Virus record (IMG/VR): IMGVR_UViG_3300008450_006252
Coordinates: 1 to 60,099 of that record
Source of the DNA: a virus
Length of the DNA: 60,099 bases
Direction: 5' to 3' (one strand)
Part shown: one piece after another, positions 42,175 to 50,238 of the stretch
Position numbering within the stretch: position 1 is the stretch's first letter
How the letters are laid out: each line of letters starts with the position of its first letter
Made by a program: the position numbers and the translations under genes
Notes under the pieces: model-generated
Told to the model about the DNA's origin: nothing
What the model saw: the letters and a program-made list of their open reading frames with translations, nothing else
The model's database searches: none

Positions 42175-42380
42175 TACTTTTTCTCCGGCACTTTGGTGCC
42201 ATCTAGTTTTTTGTGCTGTTTGACTTCTTTACAGCTTTGCTTGGTCTTGCCTGTTTTGGGATCTTTTACTTCCTTGCCGTCTTTCTTTACGTCAACGCAG
42301 ACTCGTTTGGTTTCTTTGGCTTCGTCAGCAATTGCTGGCAAACTAAGAATTAATCCTGCTACAAATATAATATTTTTCAT
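42174..42380 (-). CDS. small secreted protein with signal peptide, 68 aa
   Basis: A 68-residue protein with a clear signal peptide (MKNIIFVAGLILSLPAIA, cleavage likely at AIA-DE) and a mature 50-residue Lys-rich domain with two Cys (VCVDVKK...KQSCKEV) that could form a disulfide. Similar small periplasmic proteins are found in proteobacteria, which suggests host origin. Function unknown; co-transcribed with the tiny membrane gene. Confidence 0.7.
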   Translation of the reverse strand: MKNIIFVAGLILSLPAIADEAKETKRVCVDVKKDGKEVKDPKTGKTKQSCKEVKQHKKLDGTKVPEKK

Positions 42381-42401
42381 TTTGATTTTCCTTTTTAGTT
42401 A

Positions 42402-42938
42402 TTATCGTTCTGGATAGTCAGTTATGGCTGGCGGAGCTTTTTTACCACCAAACCCAATGGTTACTTCAGTAAATCCAGCCGCTGGTGCTCCAAAGCCTGT
42501 TGCAGGTGCGCCTCCAAATGCGCTTCCGCCTCCCAGGGGTTGTGAGCCCCAGGTGTTTGTGGTTGGTGCACCAAAACCACCGGGTGCGGCTGGCTGTTGT
42601 ACTGATCCCGGAGGCGTATATGTTGTACCGACATTTGATGGTAAGTTGATTCCGCCATTGTTGGCTCCTCCTAGTTTTTCTTGTGTGCGACCATAAGCCG
42701 CAATACCCAGCACAGCACCCATGGCAATGTGATACAGGCCTGCACCTTGCAAGGTGATAGGTTGCCACTGCACGTTGACTTGACCTTTTGAAAGGCTTTG
42801 TAGTATAGACCACAACACTGGAAATATCACAAAATCTGCAATGCAGGTCAGCATGTATGACCAACCCATCATGGGCCGCCATTTTGAGTTCATCCAGTCT
42901 TCTTTTTTCTTTTCTGATTCTGACATTTTTGTTGTCAT
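42402..42938 (-). CDS. holin-like membrane protein
   Basis: A 178-residue protein with a cytoplasmic charged start, WRPMMGWSYMLTCIADFVIFPVLWSI (helix 1) and AGLYHIAMGAVLGIAAYG (helix 2). This matches phage holins of the '3TM/WRP' type that begin 'WRP...G'. A Gly/Pro/Ala-rich tail (GFGAP...GGKKAPP) follows, longer than in typical holins. AAGGAA ribosome site upstream. It lies in the lysis and tail region with GH19 endolysin and spanin genes. Confidence 0.6.
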   Translation of the reverse strand: MTTKMSESEKKKEDWMNSKWRPMMGWSYMLTCIADFVIFPVLWSILQSLSKGQVNVQWQPITLQGAGLYHIAMGAVLGIAAYGRTQEKLGGANNGGINLPSNVGTTYTPPGSVQQPAAPGGFGAPTTNTWGSQPLGGGSAFGGAPATGFGAPAAGFTEVTIGFGGKKAPPAITDYPER

Positions 42939-42950
42939 GTTGTTTCCTTA

Positions 42951-43265
42951 TTAAGTTGATAGTGTGATTGGGAATATTGTGCCAACCTTAGGCGTATCCC
43001 AAAAAATGTCAATGTAAGTAGGACCATAGTCATCCCACTGCGTAATAGTTGCTGTGGTGCTGTCCTGAAAAGTGATTGTACTACCCACTGGATATGTGGC
43101 AATCACTGTGGCACTGTATGGTATTCCTGCGGCTTGAGGATTCCACCCTGTTACCCCACCTGTATCGCTGGTGGGAATGACCAATGGAGGCGGAGGTGGT
43201 GCGGCTCCGCTGGTTAGTTGAAGACCTGTGCCTAAAGTAATACCTGAACCTATTATCATTGCCAT
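42951..43265 (-). CDS. tail/adhesin-type protein with IGxGI N-terminus, 104 aa
   Basis: Starts MAMIIGSGITLGTGLQLTSG, a [IV]xGxGI motif shared with the 43269 and 46304 proteins. A Pro-rich spacer (APPPPPLVIP) and a small beta domain follow. It looks like a phage tail or fibre adaptor with a beta-rich C-terminus. No catalytic motif. Downstream gene is the holin-like protein. Confidence 0.6.
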   Translation of the reverse strand: MAMIIGSGITLGTGLQLTSGAAPPPPPLVIPTSDTGGVTGWNPQAAGIPYSATVIATYPVGSTITFQDSTTATITQWDDYGPTYIDIFWDTPKVGTIFPITLST

Positions 43266-43268
43266 ATA

Positions 43269-43997
43269 TTAATATCCAAATCTTGTTTTGTATTGAGCGT
43301 ACAAACCTTGTACGTCTCCCAGCGTTAATATTCCGTTGTAGGCCTTGACAAATCCTATGTCGCCAGTTTGCACTTCGGTGCCTGCTGAACGACTGAATAA
43401 TCTTATTTGATTGGGGCCGCCGCCGCTGCCTAGATTAGTGGCTGTAAAAGAAGTGGTAGTTGGTTGAGCACTTGTTGCTGTGTACACTTGGCCTAGGCCG
43501 GTGCTGGCGTTCCAAGTACCCCATATAAAGTTCCACACAGCATTTGTTCCTGAGCTGGGCAAGTTAACTGCATAGTTGGGATAGAATGCATTTACAAAAC
43601 CATTGTAGGCACCCATCATCCAGTCTCTAGTGGCTTCACTTTGTGTGTTTAACAATCTACCAGAACTTGTGACCGACAACTTGTAGGTTGCAAACACTGA
43701 ATAACTCTGACCAGTACTCCAGTTGGGACCGCCGCGGATACTGTCAGTTCCAGTGGCGTTAGATTTTCTGAACAACCCACCATTGTCAGCTTGCCAGCTA
43801 ATACTGCCGCCTGCATTGGCCACTGTTAGTGTGCGTTCTCCTGTGGTACCTGTTCCTTCTGTGACTGATCCGTTGGTGGGCACAGCTGAGTAATTGGCTG
43901 CATCTAAATCATAAATCAAACTCACTGTTGGCGCAAACCCACCACCAGCAGTGACTCCTGGTCCTATTTCAATTCCGGGTCCTATTACTATTGGCAT
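43269..43997 (-). CDS. LamG/concanavalin-like tail adhesin, 242 aa
   Basis: Starts MPIVIGPGIEIGPGVTAGGG (the IGxGI module) and continues as a beta-rich Gly/Ser/Thr protein resembling a concanavalin A-like lectin domain: SLIYDLDAANYS, YSVFATYKLSVTSSGRLLN, DIGFVKAYNGILTLGDVQGLYAQY. The 'D-A-N...G...T.G..' pattern and length fit a LamG/lectin fold. Likely glycan-binding part of the tail. Confidence 0.6.
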   Translation of the reverse strand: MPIVIGPGIEIGPGVTAGGGFAPTVSLIYDLDAANYSAVPTNGSVTEGTGTTGERTLTVANAGGSISWQADNGGLFRKSNATGTDSIRGGPNWSTGQSYSVFATYKLSVTSSGRLLNTQSEATRDWMMGAYNGFVNAFYPNYAVNLPSSGTNAVWNFIWGTWNASTGLGQVYTATSAQPTTTSFTATNLGSGGGPNQIRLFSRSAGTEVQTGDIGFVKAYNGILTLGDVQGLYAQYKTRFGY

Positions 43998-43998
43998 A

Positions 43999-45546
43999 TC
44001 ATGTCCTCATGCTTGTGTTACTTACTGACACTGGGCCGCTTATGTTGCCGCCGCTGGTTGTGTTAAATGCCTGATAGGCAAATCTATTGGGTCCACCGTG
44101 CAGAATTTCTTCATTGCTGTAGTCAGTTTGCGATCCTGTGTCATACAGCATGTTGGGAGTGCTCATAGCAATGACCTTGGCTCGTATCTGTGCTGGGGTA
44201 GCTGTGGGGTAAACTTGTAGCAGTTGAGCAGCCAGGCCAGCGACATTGGGACTGGCCATTGACGTGCCTGAAATACTCATTATCAAGTAGCTGGCATTGA
44301 ATGGATATGGTGTGGTAGCACCAAATGCATTGCTGGTACTGGTGGTACTCACAATGTTTGTGCCAGGTGCATAAATATCCACCCTGGGCCCAGATTCACT
44401 AGAGCCACTTTTGTGTTCAGGATTGTCATATCCAGTGCTGACGTTGCCCACACAGATCACTCCATCAGCACTGGCCGGTGATCCGCCGCGCATGTAATAC
44501 CTAGGAGTGCTTGTTTGATAAAAAAAGTTATCGTAATCAGGGCCGCCTGGCACATCTAAAGTTTGATAGTAATTGCCGGCTGCGCCCACTAACACCACAC
44601 CTGCTGCCAGCAATTCGGCCACATCCACATCCACACTGTCTACTCTTACACCAAAGCGATTGGATGCACTGCCAATCATACCAAATGTAGCTTGTTTGGC
44701 AGACCCACTCCAGGGCGTTCCACGATAAATGCCACCATTGATACTGGTGAACGTGTTGATGTAACTCCAGCTCATGTTTACAACTGTGGGTCGTTTGTAT
44801 CCTGTGGCGGGGTCCACAGTTTTGTTGTTGTGCCACCCTTTGATGCAGTCAAACACATCTGTGGTTGATATACCATTGGTGGGTGCCACGTTGAGTCCAC
44901 TCACAGTCATACAGTAAATTCTAGCATTTTTAGCACGACCGTATGTTTTGCCCGCGGCAATGCCACAACAGTGTGTGCCATGTCCGTCATAGTCGGTGTA
45001 GAAATTAGCAGGCATGGTACCTGCAATACCTGACGCTGTGTACCAGTCAATTTGTTGTACTCTAGTCACGCCAGCTGCATCCGTAAACTCAGGATGGTCA
45101 ACTTGCAGTCCTGAGTCTTGTACCACAAAGTCTACTCCAGTGCCGTCCAAGGGATAGTTGTAGGTCAATGTACCTGATGAACCAGGAGTGTTCATTGTGG
45201 TTGAATTCAGTCTAAACAACCCCCAATTGATTCCAAGATTGTTGGCAGGATTGGTGCCGGGACTTTTGTAATACAAGCCAGTTTGTGAGGCATTGTTGTG
45301 GATTTCAATATCTGTTCGTTGCTCAGGCGGTATCTCCACACAATACACTCTGGGGTCTTGACGCAGTTTGTCTGCTTCGTCATCAGTTAACTCATACCAA
45401 CACTGGCGTAGACTGGTGGGACGTTCATTCACAATTGCCACCCCGCGTTGGGGCACGTAGACGCTGCCTGATCCGTCAGTTTCTATTTCCTGCCAGAAAG
45501 CATCATAATCAACACCTTCATTTAATGCTACGTTATATGTGGTCAT
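43999..45546 (-). CDS. subtilisin-like serine protease (S8) in tail region
   Basis: A 515-residue protein with the S8 catalytic triad: DFVVQDSGLQ (Asp), DGHGTHCCGIAAG (His) and SGTSMASPNVAGLAAQ (Ser). An N-terminal propeptide-like segment precedes the catalytic core. T4-like phages with such a protease in the tail region are known; a role in tail maturation or host-surface digestion is inferred. It follows the fibre-like protein by one base and precedes the lectin-like gene by one base. Confidence 0.88.
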   Translation of the reverse strand: MTTYNVALNEGVDYDAFWQEIETDGSGSVYVPQRGVAIVNERPTSLRQCWYELTDDEADKLRQDPRVYCVEIPPEQRTDIEIHNNASQTGLYYKSPGTNPANNLGINWGLFRLNSTTMNTPGSSGTLTYNYPLDGTGVDFVVQDSGLQVDHPEFTDAAGVTRVQQIDWYTASGIAGTMPANFYTDYDGHGTHCCGIAAGKTYGRAKNARIYCMTVSGLNVAPTNGISTTDVFDCIKGWHNNKTVDPATGYKRPTVVNMSWSYINTFTSINGGIYRGTPWSGSAKQATFGMIGSASNRFGVRVDSVDVDVAELLAAGVVLVGAAGNYYQTLDVPGGPDYDNFFYQTSTPRYYMRGGSPASADGVICVGNVSTGYDNPEHKSGSSESGPRVDIYAPGTNIVSTTSTSNAFGATTPYPFNASYLIMSISGTSMASPNVAGLAAQLLQVYPTATPAQIRAKVIAMSTPNMLYDTGSQTDYSNEEILHGGPNRFAYQAFNTTSGGNISGPVSVSNTSMRT

Positions 45547-45547
45547 A

Positions 45548-46294
45548 TTAAATTAAATTGGCCCAGGCACCATTTTCGTAACCCTGAAACTTGTTAGTAG
45601 ATGAGTTGTAAATCATGTCACCATTGGCTGCAATTGTGTTGGCAATTTGTGCTGTGGTTAAACTAGGCAGTCGGAACGTGCCACCGCCAACTACTCTAAC
45701 TGCTGACACAGCTGACAGATCCAAGTTTGTGGCTGAACTCAGTGTGGGTGTGCCTGCGCCGCCACCTATAAAGTTTGCGGCTGTTACGTTGCCAGTAACG
45801 CTGACAAAACTAAATGCATCTGCTCCAAATCCATTACCTACTAGGTTGCCGGACAAGTTGCCGCTGAGTGATGCCACTCCACCTGAAATTCCAGTCAACT
45901 GTGATCCATTGCCCACAAAGAAACTACCAATGATATTAGCGCCAGATGTGATGGTTCCTGTAGCAGAAATCAATCCTGTGGTGTTGAGGTTGCCAGCTTG
46001 TACATTACCTGTGGCACTCACTGTGGCGCCTTGTACCAGGGCCACAGACGTTACGTTGCCACCACGCACATTGCCAGTGGCCAACACGCCTGATGCTGTG
46101 TTCACGTTGCCTGTGGCTGTAACCAAGCCGCCTGTGTTCAAGTTGCCGCCTGTGATGTTGCCGGTCACAGAAGAAAAATATGTTTTCAAGTTGCTGCCTG
46201 AAATTTGATAGGTAACTCCACTGCTGACCACTGGCACAATGGCTGCATCAGTCATTGCGGCTAGTGAAGTTAGTTGTGATATTTTAATGGGCAT
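45548..46294 (-). CDS. tail fibre-like repeat protein
   Basis: A 248-residue protein starting MPIKISQLTSLAAMTDAAIVPVVSSGVTY, the common base-attachment start of phage fibre proteins. It continues with many 'ATGNV..GN..T.G' repeats (about residues 45-175), a beta-helix or triple-stranded fibre pattern. C-terminus ends YNSSTNKFQGYENGAWANL, the typical fibre tip domain. AAGGAAAG ribosome site. Confidence 0.75.
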   Translation of the reverse strand: MPIKISQLTSLAAMTDAAIVPVVSSGVTYQISGSNLKTYFSSVTGNITGGNLNTGGLVTATGNVNTASGVLATGNVRGGNVTSVALVQGATVSATGNVQAGNLNTTGLISATGTITSGANIIGSFFVGNGSQLTGISGGVASLSGNLSGNLVGNGFGADAFSFVSVTGNVTAANFIGGGAGTPTLSSATNLDLSAVSAVRVVGGGTFRLPSLTTAQIANTIAANGDMIYNSSTNKFQGYENGAWANLI

Positions 46295-46303
46295 GTGCTT
46301 TCC

Positions 46304-46465
46304 TTATTCTGTAATAATCTCGTCGCTGGGCGGCGAGTTTGCCAATTCTGTTGTGATGGGATCATCCGACTCTGTGGTAATGGATGTGGCCGAAGGTGTG
46401 GGCGGTGCAACTGCAACACTTATGCCCCCACCAATGGATATGCCCCCACCAATTGCTAATGGCAT
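46304..46465 (-). CDS. small IGGGI protein, 53 aa
   Basis: ATG 46465 to TAA 46304-46306 encodes MPLAIGGGISIGGGISVAVA followed by a Pro/Thr/Ser-rich acidic tail. It has the IGxGI repeat of the 42951 and 43269 proteins and nothing else. It abuts the endolysin stop. Likely a fibre adaptor or a remnant of one. Confidence 0.6.
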   Translation of the reverse strand: MPLAIGGGISIGGGISVAVAPPTPSATSITTESDDPITTELANSPPSDEIITE

Positions 46466-47080
46466 TTAGGCTCCCAACACATGCAGTGCATGTTCAGTGT
46501 GTTTGATGCGATCCTCAAGACCAATGTAGCCACCGTTGATGGCCCGTGTTAGACCTTTTGCGTCATTGGCATCTGCAAATCTATTTAGATTGTTCTGTTC
46601 CCAGTACCAACAAGCTGACTGTGCGGCACCTTCAAAAGTGGCTAGATATTCTGCGGCTTCGGCTTCAGAAATACTCAGGCTGCCTGCAAAGAATGTGTAG
46701 TTGTCCTTGCCTGTCAACTGTATTAGCCCACGACCACAATAGCGCCAGCCATCGCCTGATGCTTCGTCGCCGTTGCCCATTCTATTGGCATAGACTCTGT
46801 TGGCAATACGTTCAGGCCGGTTGGCATACTGTGCAGCCAATTCAGCTGTGGGGAAATACTTGGGGAAAACTTTTTGTAGGCTTGCGGCTTTGTAGTTGAG
46901 ATTTTCTTTGATGAAAATAAAATTTCCTGACTCATGAGCGCATTGTGCAACAAAATGTGCCACACGTAGGGGTGTGTCAATGCCGTAGTCATCTAACAGT
47001 TGATCTAGGGCTTCGTGCCAGTGATCAATGTGGGGATTCTTTACCATTTGTTTTAGTTGTTGTACGGATAGTATGCTCAT
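46466..47080 (-). CDS. GH19-type endolysin
   Basis: A 204-residue GH19 (chitinase-class) lysozyme: FVAQCAHESGNFIFIKENLNY (about 43-63) has the catalytic Glu, and YCGRGLIQLTGKDNY (about 113-127) is the second signature. CWYWEQNNLN and GLTRAINGG follow. Degrades peptidoglycan. Overlaps the spanin-like lipoprotein gene by 4 bases. No signal peptide, so release needs the holin. Confidence 0.9.
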   Translation of the reverse strand: MSILSVQQLKQMVKNPHIDHWHEALDQLLDDYGIDTPLRVAHFVAQCAHESGNFIFIKENLNYKAASLQKVFPKYFPTAELAAQYANRPERIANRVYANRMGNGDEASGDGWRYCGRGLIQLTGKDNYTFFAGSLSISEAEAAEYLATFEGAAQSACWYWEQNNLNRFADANDAKGLTRAINGGYIGLEDRIKHTEHALHVLGA

Positions 47081-47385
47081 TTTGCACCTTCAAATATTTT
47101 TTTCTGTACTGAGTACCACTCAATCCAAGCATCTGCTTTCACAGCACAAGCATAGTAAGTGGTGTAGTTTTGTACCACAGTTCGACCAACGTCACTGAGT
47201 CGAGCTTCACCTGGAATCTGTTCCAGTTGTGGGCACGGCACCATGGCTGATCGTCCGGGTGCATCTGGAAACTTGGCCACAACAGGCACCACAGTGCTGC
47301 ACCCAGTGATGGCCAACATCAGCATCACAACAATTGCAAATATAATCAAACTGGAAACAAGTTGTTGATCCTGTTGATTTTTCAT
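47077..47385 (-). CDS. outer-spanin-like lipoprotein
   Basis: A 102-residue protein with a hydrophobic N-terminus and a lipobox (LMLAITGC), i.e. a signal-peptidase II site, then a Pro-rich segment and a short helical end. Features match outer-membrane lipoprotein o-spanins. Located between the endolysin and the modular 47387 gene, with the i-spanin-like gene at 48765. Identity as a spanin is inferred. Confidence 0.6.
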   Translation of the reverse strand: MKNQQDQQLVSSLIIFAIVVMLMLAITGCSTVVPVVAKFPDAPGRSAMVPCPQLEQIPGEARLSDVGRTVVQNYTTYYACAVKADAWIEWYSVQKKIFEGAK

Positions 47386-47386
47386 G

Positions 47387-48778
47387 TCAGCAGTTCCATT
47401 TTCTCAATGCTAGAGCCTTGCGTGTGGGTTTGCCGTTGGGTTTTTTCATTGGGCCTTTAACGCCTGACATTCTGGCGCAGAATGATTTGCGTCTTTTTGC
47501 TGCCTTAGAGCCTTTCTTTAGTTTTGAAGGCTTGGTGGTCACGGCCATTTGCAATTTTGATCCAGGATTTTCTCTACGATATGATGCCACACCTTTGGCG
47601 TTTAATCCGCCTTTTTTGCTCTTGCCTTCTTTACGTCGCCAGGCGGCTGTTTCATACAGCACATTGTCCGGCATGGCTTCAAACTGTTCCCACACTAGAT
47701 CTTCGCTCACACGATTTTTCACAGCCATTTCTGCTACCAACTCTTGCATGGCTTCAAACATTTCATCCACTTCGGGATCCACTTCGTCTGACGCTTCCTC
47801 TGAATACATATAGTCCCACACAGCAACCAGCATTGACTTGGCCACAGCAATCTTTTCTTGACACCATTCAGGCAAGTTATCACCTGATTGAATTAGATCG
47901 TCAATACCTTCTACAGCACGTTGTAGCGTTTCTAAGTTGTTGTCGGCCATGCCTGCTTCGTCGTCATACTCGCCATTGTAGTCTTCCGCTACACCTTGCT
48001 CACTAAATCGCTGACGATAACTGTTGGGATTCATTGACGATCTAGAACCAACTACAGCATTACCTTCGCCACTCAGCAACAAATCATACATGAGTTTGAT
48101 TACTTTTAAAGGGCTGTTCATTCTTTCCAGGGCATTTTTAAACCATTCAACTTTTTCTGGTTTCATTGGCTTGGCACTGGGCTTGCTGATCAATGCCAGT
48201 GCCTGTGCTTTCAACGTGGACAAGTCTCTGATTTGTTCAAGACGTTTTAGATCCTCAATATCAAAGTTGTAATCAGCTTTGCCTTCCGCCACACCTTGCT
48301 GATCTTTGGGCTCGTCAAACAAGGAGTCTATGGCTTTTTTGCCGCCATACAACACAGCCAACACAATGCCAGCAGGGATGGCATATTTAAAAGCCAAAGC
48401 AGACAGGTCAAGCAATGTTTTCTCGTCAATGGCCGTGCCCACCTTGGCAGCAATATCTTTGGCAATGTCTGCCACAGAAGATCCAATTTCGTAAGCACCA
48501 GCACCCATGCCAATTTTTCCAGCATTCTTGGCTGCAATTTCTGTGCCAGCTCGAGCAGCCTGACCTGCACCGCGAGCTCCTGCTTGTCCTGCTTGGCCAA
48601 GAACCTGTGCTATTTTTGGGGCAGCAGCCATGAACAGTCTTGCACCTGCTGCCAACAACGGCGCAAATTCATCAAGCTGTTGTTCTTTGACCATGCCGGC
48701 CTTTTTCTTTTTAGCAATAGCAATGGCTGCCTGTTGAGCAGGCGACGCTGCTTCTAGTATTACGTCATTTAGTTTCAT
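47387..48778 (-). CDS. modular GVAEG-repeat protein with DUF6321-like C-terminus
   Basis: From ATG 48778 (MKLNDVILEAASPAQQAAI...), 463 residues. The leader ends VILE-A. Then EQQLDEF, a hydrophobic Ala/Gly-rich membrane-like region (about 40-165), QGVAEG and EQGVAED linkers around helical modules (about 165-265), and a C-terminal block GGLNAKGVASYRRENPG...KSFCARMSGVKGPMKKPNGKPTRKALALRKWNC. I recognise that block as a widespread phage DUF6321-like domain. Same architecture style as 29223-31058. Likely virion-internal and cleaved; inferred. Confidence 0.65.
   Translation of the reverse strand: MKLNDVILEAASPAQQAAIAIAKKKKAGMVKEQQLDEFAPLLAAGARLFMAAAPKIAQVLGQAGQAGARGAGQAARAGTEIAAKNAGKIGMGAGAYEIGSSVADIAKDIAAKVGTAIDEKTLLDLSALAFKYAIPAGIVLAVLYGGKKAIDSLFDEPKDQQGVAEGKADYNFDIEDLKRLEQIRDLSTLKAQALALISKPSAKPMKPEKVEWFKNALERMNSPLKVIKLMYDLLLSGEGNAVVGSRSSMNPNSYRQRFSEQGVAEDYNGEYDDEAGMADNNLETLQRAVEGIDDLIQSGDNLPEWCQEKIAVAKSMLVAVWDYMYSEEASDEVDPEVDEMFEAMQELVAEMAVKNRVSEDLVWEQFEAMPDNVLYETAAWRRKEGKSKKGGLNAKGVASYRRENPGSKLQMAVTTKPSKLKKGSKAAKRRKSFCARMSGVKGPMKKPNGKPTRKALALRKWNC
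47982..48301. repeat. two distant copies of the GVAEG repeat
   Basis: Copies at 47982-48001 and 48282-48301 are near-identical to the five clear repeats at 29.8-31.9 kb, about 16 kb away, and again encode QGVAE[DG] in frame. Their presence in a separate gene supports spread of the linker between proteins. Confidence 0.7.
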
Positions 48779-49235
48779 TTTTTGGTGCCTCCGCTGCACG
48801 ATTTATAGTGGTAATGAATTCTCGAGGAATTTCACACTGTCCACCAGGTGCAAATTTTACATCGTACTTGACTATTTCTCTGTCAATATACTGTATGATG
48901 TCTTGACCTCTACGAGTGATGTATTCAGTTTTCTTCACAACTCGTTCCACAATCTTTACATTTTCCCGTGCGCTTTCAGCTTCAGCAATCTTTAGTTTTT
49001 GTTCCACTTCAGCCACACGCTCGCGCCATTCTGCTTCCACTGCGTATCCGCCGCGAAAGTAAACTCCTAGCACCAAAAGTGCAATGCCCAGGACTTTAAA
49101 GGGCAACTGATATTGCCACACTAGAGGAATACGATGCGCAAAAAATCCTGCTACAGTAAGCACAAGGCCCGCTAATAACAGGATGTTACAAAACCATAAG
49201 ATCAAGGCATCAGGAAGAAAATGTAAAATCCACAT
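48765..49235 (-). CDS. inner-spanin-like membrane protein
   Basis: A 156-residue protein with two N-terminal membrane segments (WFCNILLLAGLVLTVAGFF and VLGIALLVLGVYF) and a periplasmic coiled coil (VEAEWRERVAEVEQKLKIAEAESARENVKIVERVV). The coiled coil fits an i-spanin; the extra helix does not exclude it. It would pair with the lipoprotein at 47077 across the periplasm. An ACTAAATA box lies 5 bases before the ATG. Confidence 0.55.
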   Translation of the reverse strand: MWILHFLPDALILWFCNILLLAGLVLTVAGFFAHRIPLVWQYQLPFKVLGIALLVLGVYFRGGYAVEAEWRERVAEVEQKLKIAEAESARENVKIVERVVKKTEYITRRGQDIIQYIDREIVKYDVKFAPGGQCEIPREFITTINRAAEAPKNETK

Positions 49236-49243
49236 GCCATTAT

Positions 49244-49447
49244 TTAGTTGCGCCCCCAGGATACCCGAGCCCAGGCCCGTTCATGCAACCAATACAGCAC
49301 AGTATTCACACCCATTTGCACAAATGCAATGACCGAGCTAATTCCAAAACTACCAGTAATTAAATACGCAATGGTAAATGTGCTGGCGCTGCCAGTAATG
49401 CGCCAGGTCAGAGTTTTTACTAGACTACGACCATTGCTGTCGGTCAC
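49244..49447 (-). CDS. DUF2061-type membrane protein, 67 aa
   Basis: A 67-residue protein with SLVKTLTWRITGSASTFTIAYLITG (first helix) and a second helix ending VLYWLHERAWARV. This is the DUF2061 signature (S.vKtltWR..g...tf..a...tG.....vlYylHErvW). Function of the family is unknown. Overlaps the kinase-fusion stop side by 4 bases. Confidence 0.85.
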   Translation of the reverse strand: MTDSNGRSLVKTLTWRITGSASTFTIAYLITGSFGISSVIAFVQMGVNTVLYWLHERAWARVSWGRN

Positions 49448-50238
49448 TTTAATCCTAATTCTTTGCGAATTTTTGTGGCTGAAATATCTGTGATTGCTTC
49501 GTCAAATGACTCTTCGCCGGCTGAATAGCCCACGCCGCGACCCCAGCCAATATGCACAATGTTGGGCACAACTTGTATTTCATACTGGCCTTGATACAGA
49601 GGATCTAAGTCACGTCGAATAAATGATTTCACTCGTTCCACTTCAAACGGATTAGAACCCTGCCAGCCCTGTACATCACGCACTTGAATAACAACCTGCC
49701 CTGTGCGTTCTAGCAGGCGTTCAAATAACGCACGATGGCCGTCATGCCAGGGCTGCCAGCGACCCAGCATTTGCACAGTTTCTCGTTTGAAATCAAACAC
49801 AGGACGTCGACGATTGTCGATAATGTGCTCTTTAATGAAGTCCGCCCATTTCTCACAGTTCTGTTCATTTATGCGAAAGTCGTACACTTCGGGTTCCACA
49901 AACATGGCATTGGTATCAGCATATCGACCTTCACGGATGGTGTCTACCCATACAGTCCAATCTGCTTTGAACACATTGCGCATTTCCACCAAGGGTGCCA
50001 CAAAGTCTGCTATCATGTAGTCATATGCTGTGAGCTTGTCTGCTAGTTCACGCATTCTTCGTGCTTGACGAATACGCCCGGCTTCTGAAAAGTCCCAGTC
50101 ATTGTACTGTTCGCGGATTTCGTCTGCGTTCAGCCAACCCACTTGCTTGCCAGCTGCTTCTAGCTGTGCTTGCAATTCCCGTGCCAGTGTGGTTTTACCC
50201 GAGCCTGGCAGGCCCATGATTAAGATACGTTGTGGCAT
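49444..50238 (-). CDS. APS-kinase-like / nucleotidyltransferase fusion
   Basis: A 264-residue fusion. The N-terminal half has MGLPGSGKTTLARELQ (8-23), LNADEIREQYNDWDFSEAGR and a late IADFVAPL, as in APS kinase (CysC). The C-terminal half from MLGRWQPWHDGHRALF (about 150) carries an HxGH motif and ISATKIRKELG at the end, as in cytidylyl/NMN-adenylyltransferases. T4-like phages carry this fusion. It may make PAPS for the sulfotransferase at 13758, or activate an unknown compound. Both motif sets look intact. Confidence 0.8.
   Translation of the reverse strand: MPQRILIMGLPGSGKTTLARELQAQLEAAGKQVGWLNADEIREQYNDWDFSEAGRIRQARRMRELADKLTAYDYMIADFVAPLVEMRNVFKADWTVWVDTIREGRYADTNAMFVEPEVYDFRINEQNCEKWADFIKEHIIDNRRRPVFDFKRETVQMLGRWQPWHDGHRALFERLLERTGQVVIQVRDVQGWQGSNPFEVERVKSFIRRDLDPLYQGQYEIQVVPNIVHIGWGRGVGYSAGEESFDEAITDISATKIRKELGLK

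Noticed and set aside
45615-46208. A 197-aa plus-strand ORF opposite the fibre-like gene
   Set aside because: Pro/Val/Leu-rich repetitive product is a by-product of antisense reading through the ATGNV repeats; the minus frame has a ribosome site and a typical fibre start.
49444-50238. ATP sulfurylase (CysN/Sat) activity for the C-terminal domain of the kinase fusion
   Set aside because: The motif is GRWQPWHDGH with ISATKIR, as in NMN-adenylyl/cytidylyltransferases, not the QxRNPxHxGH sequence of ATP sulfurylase.
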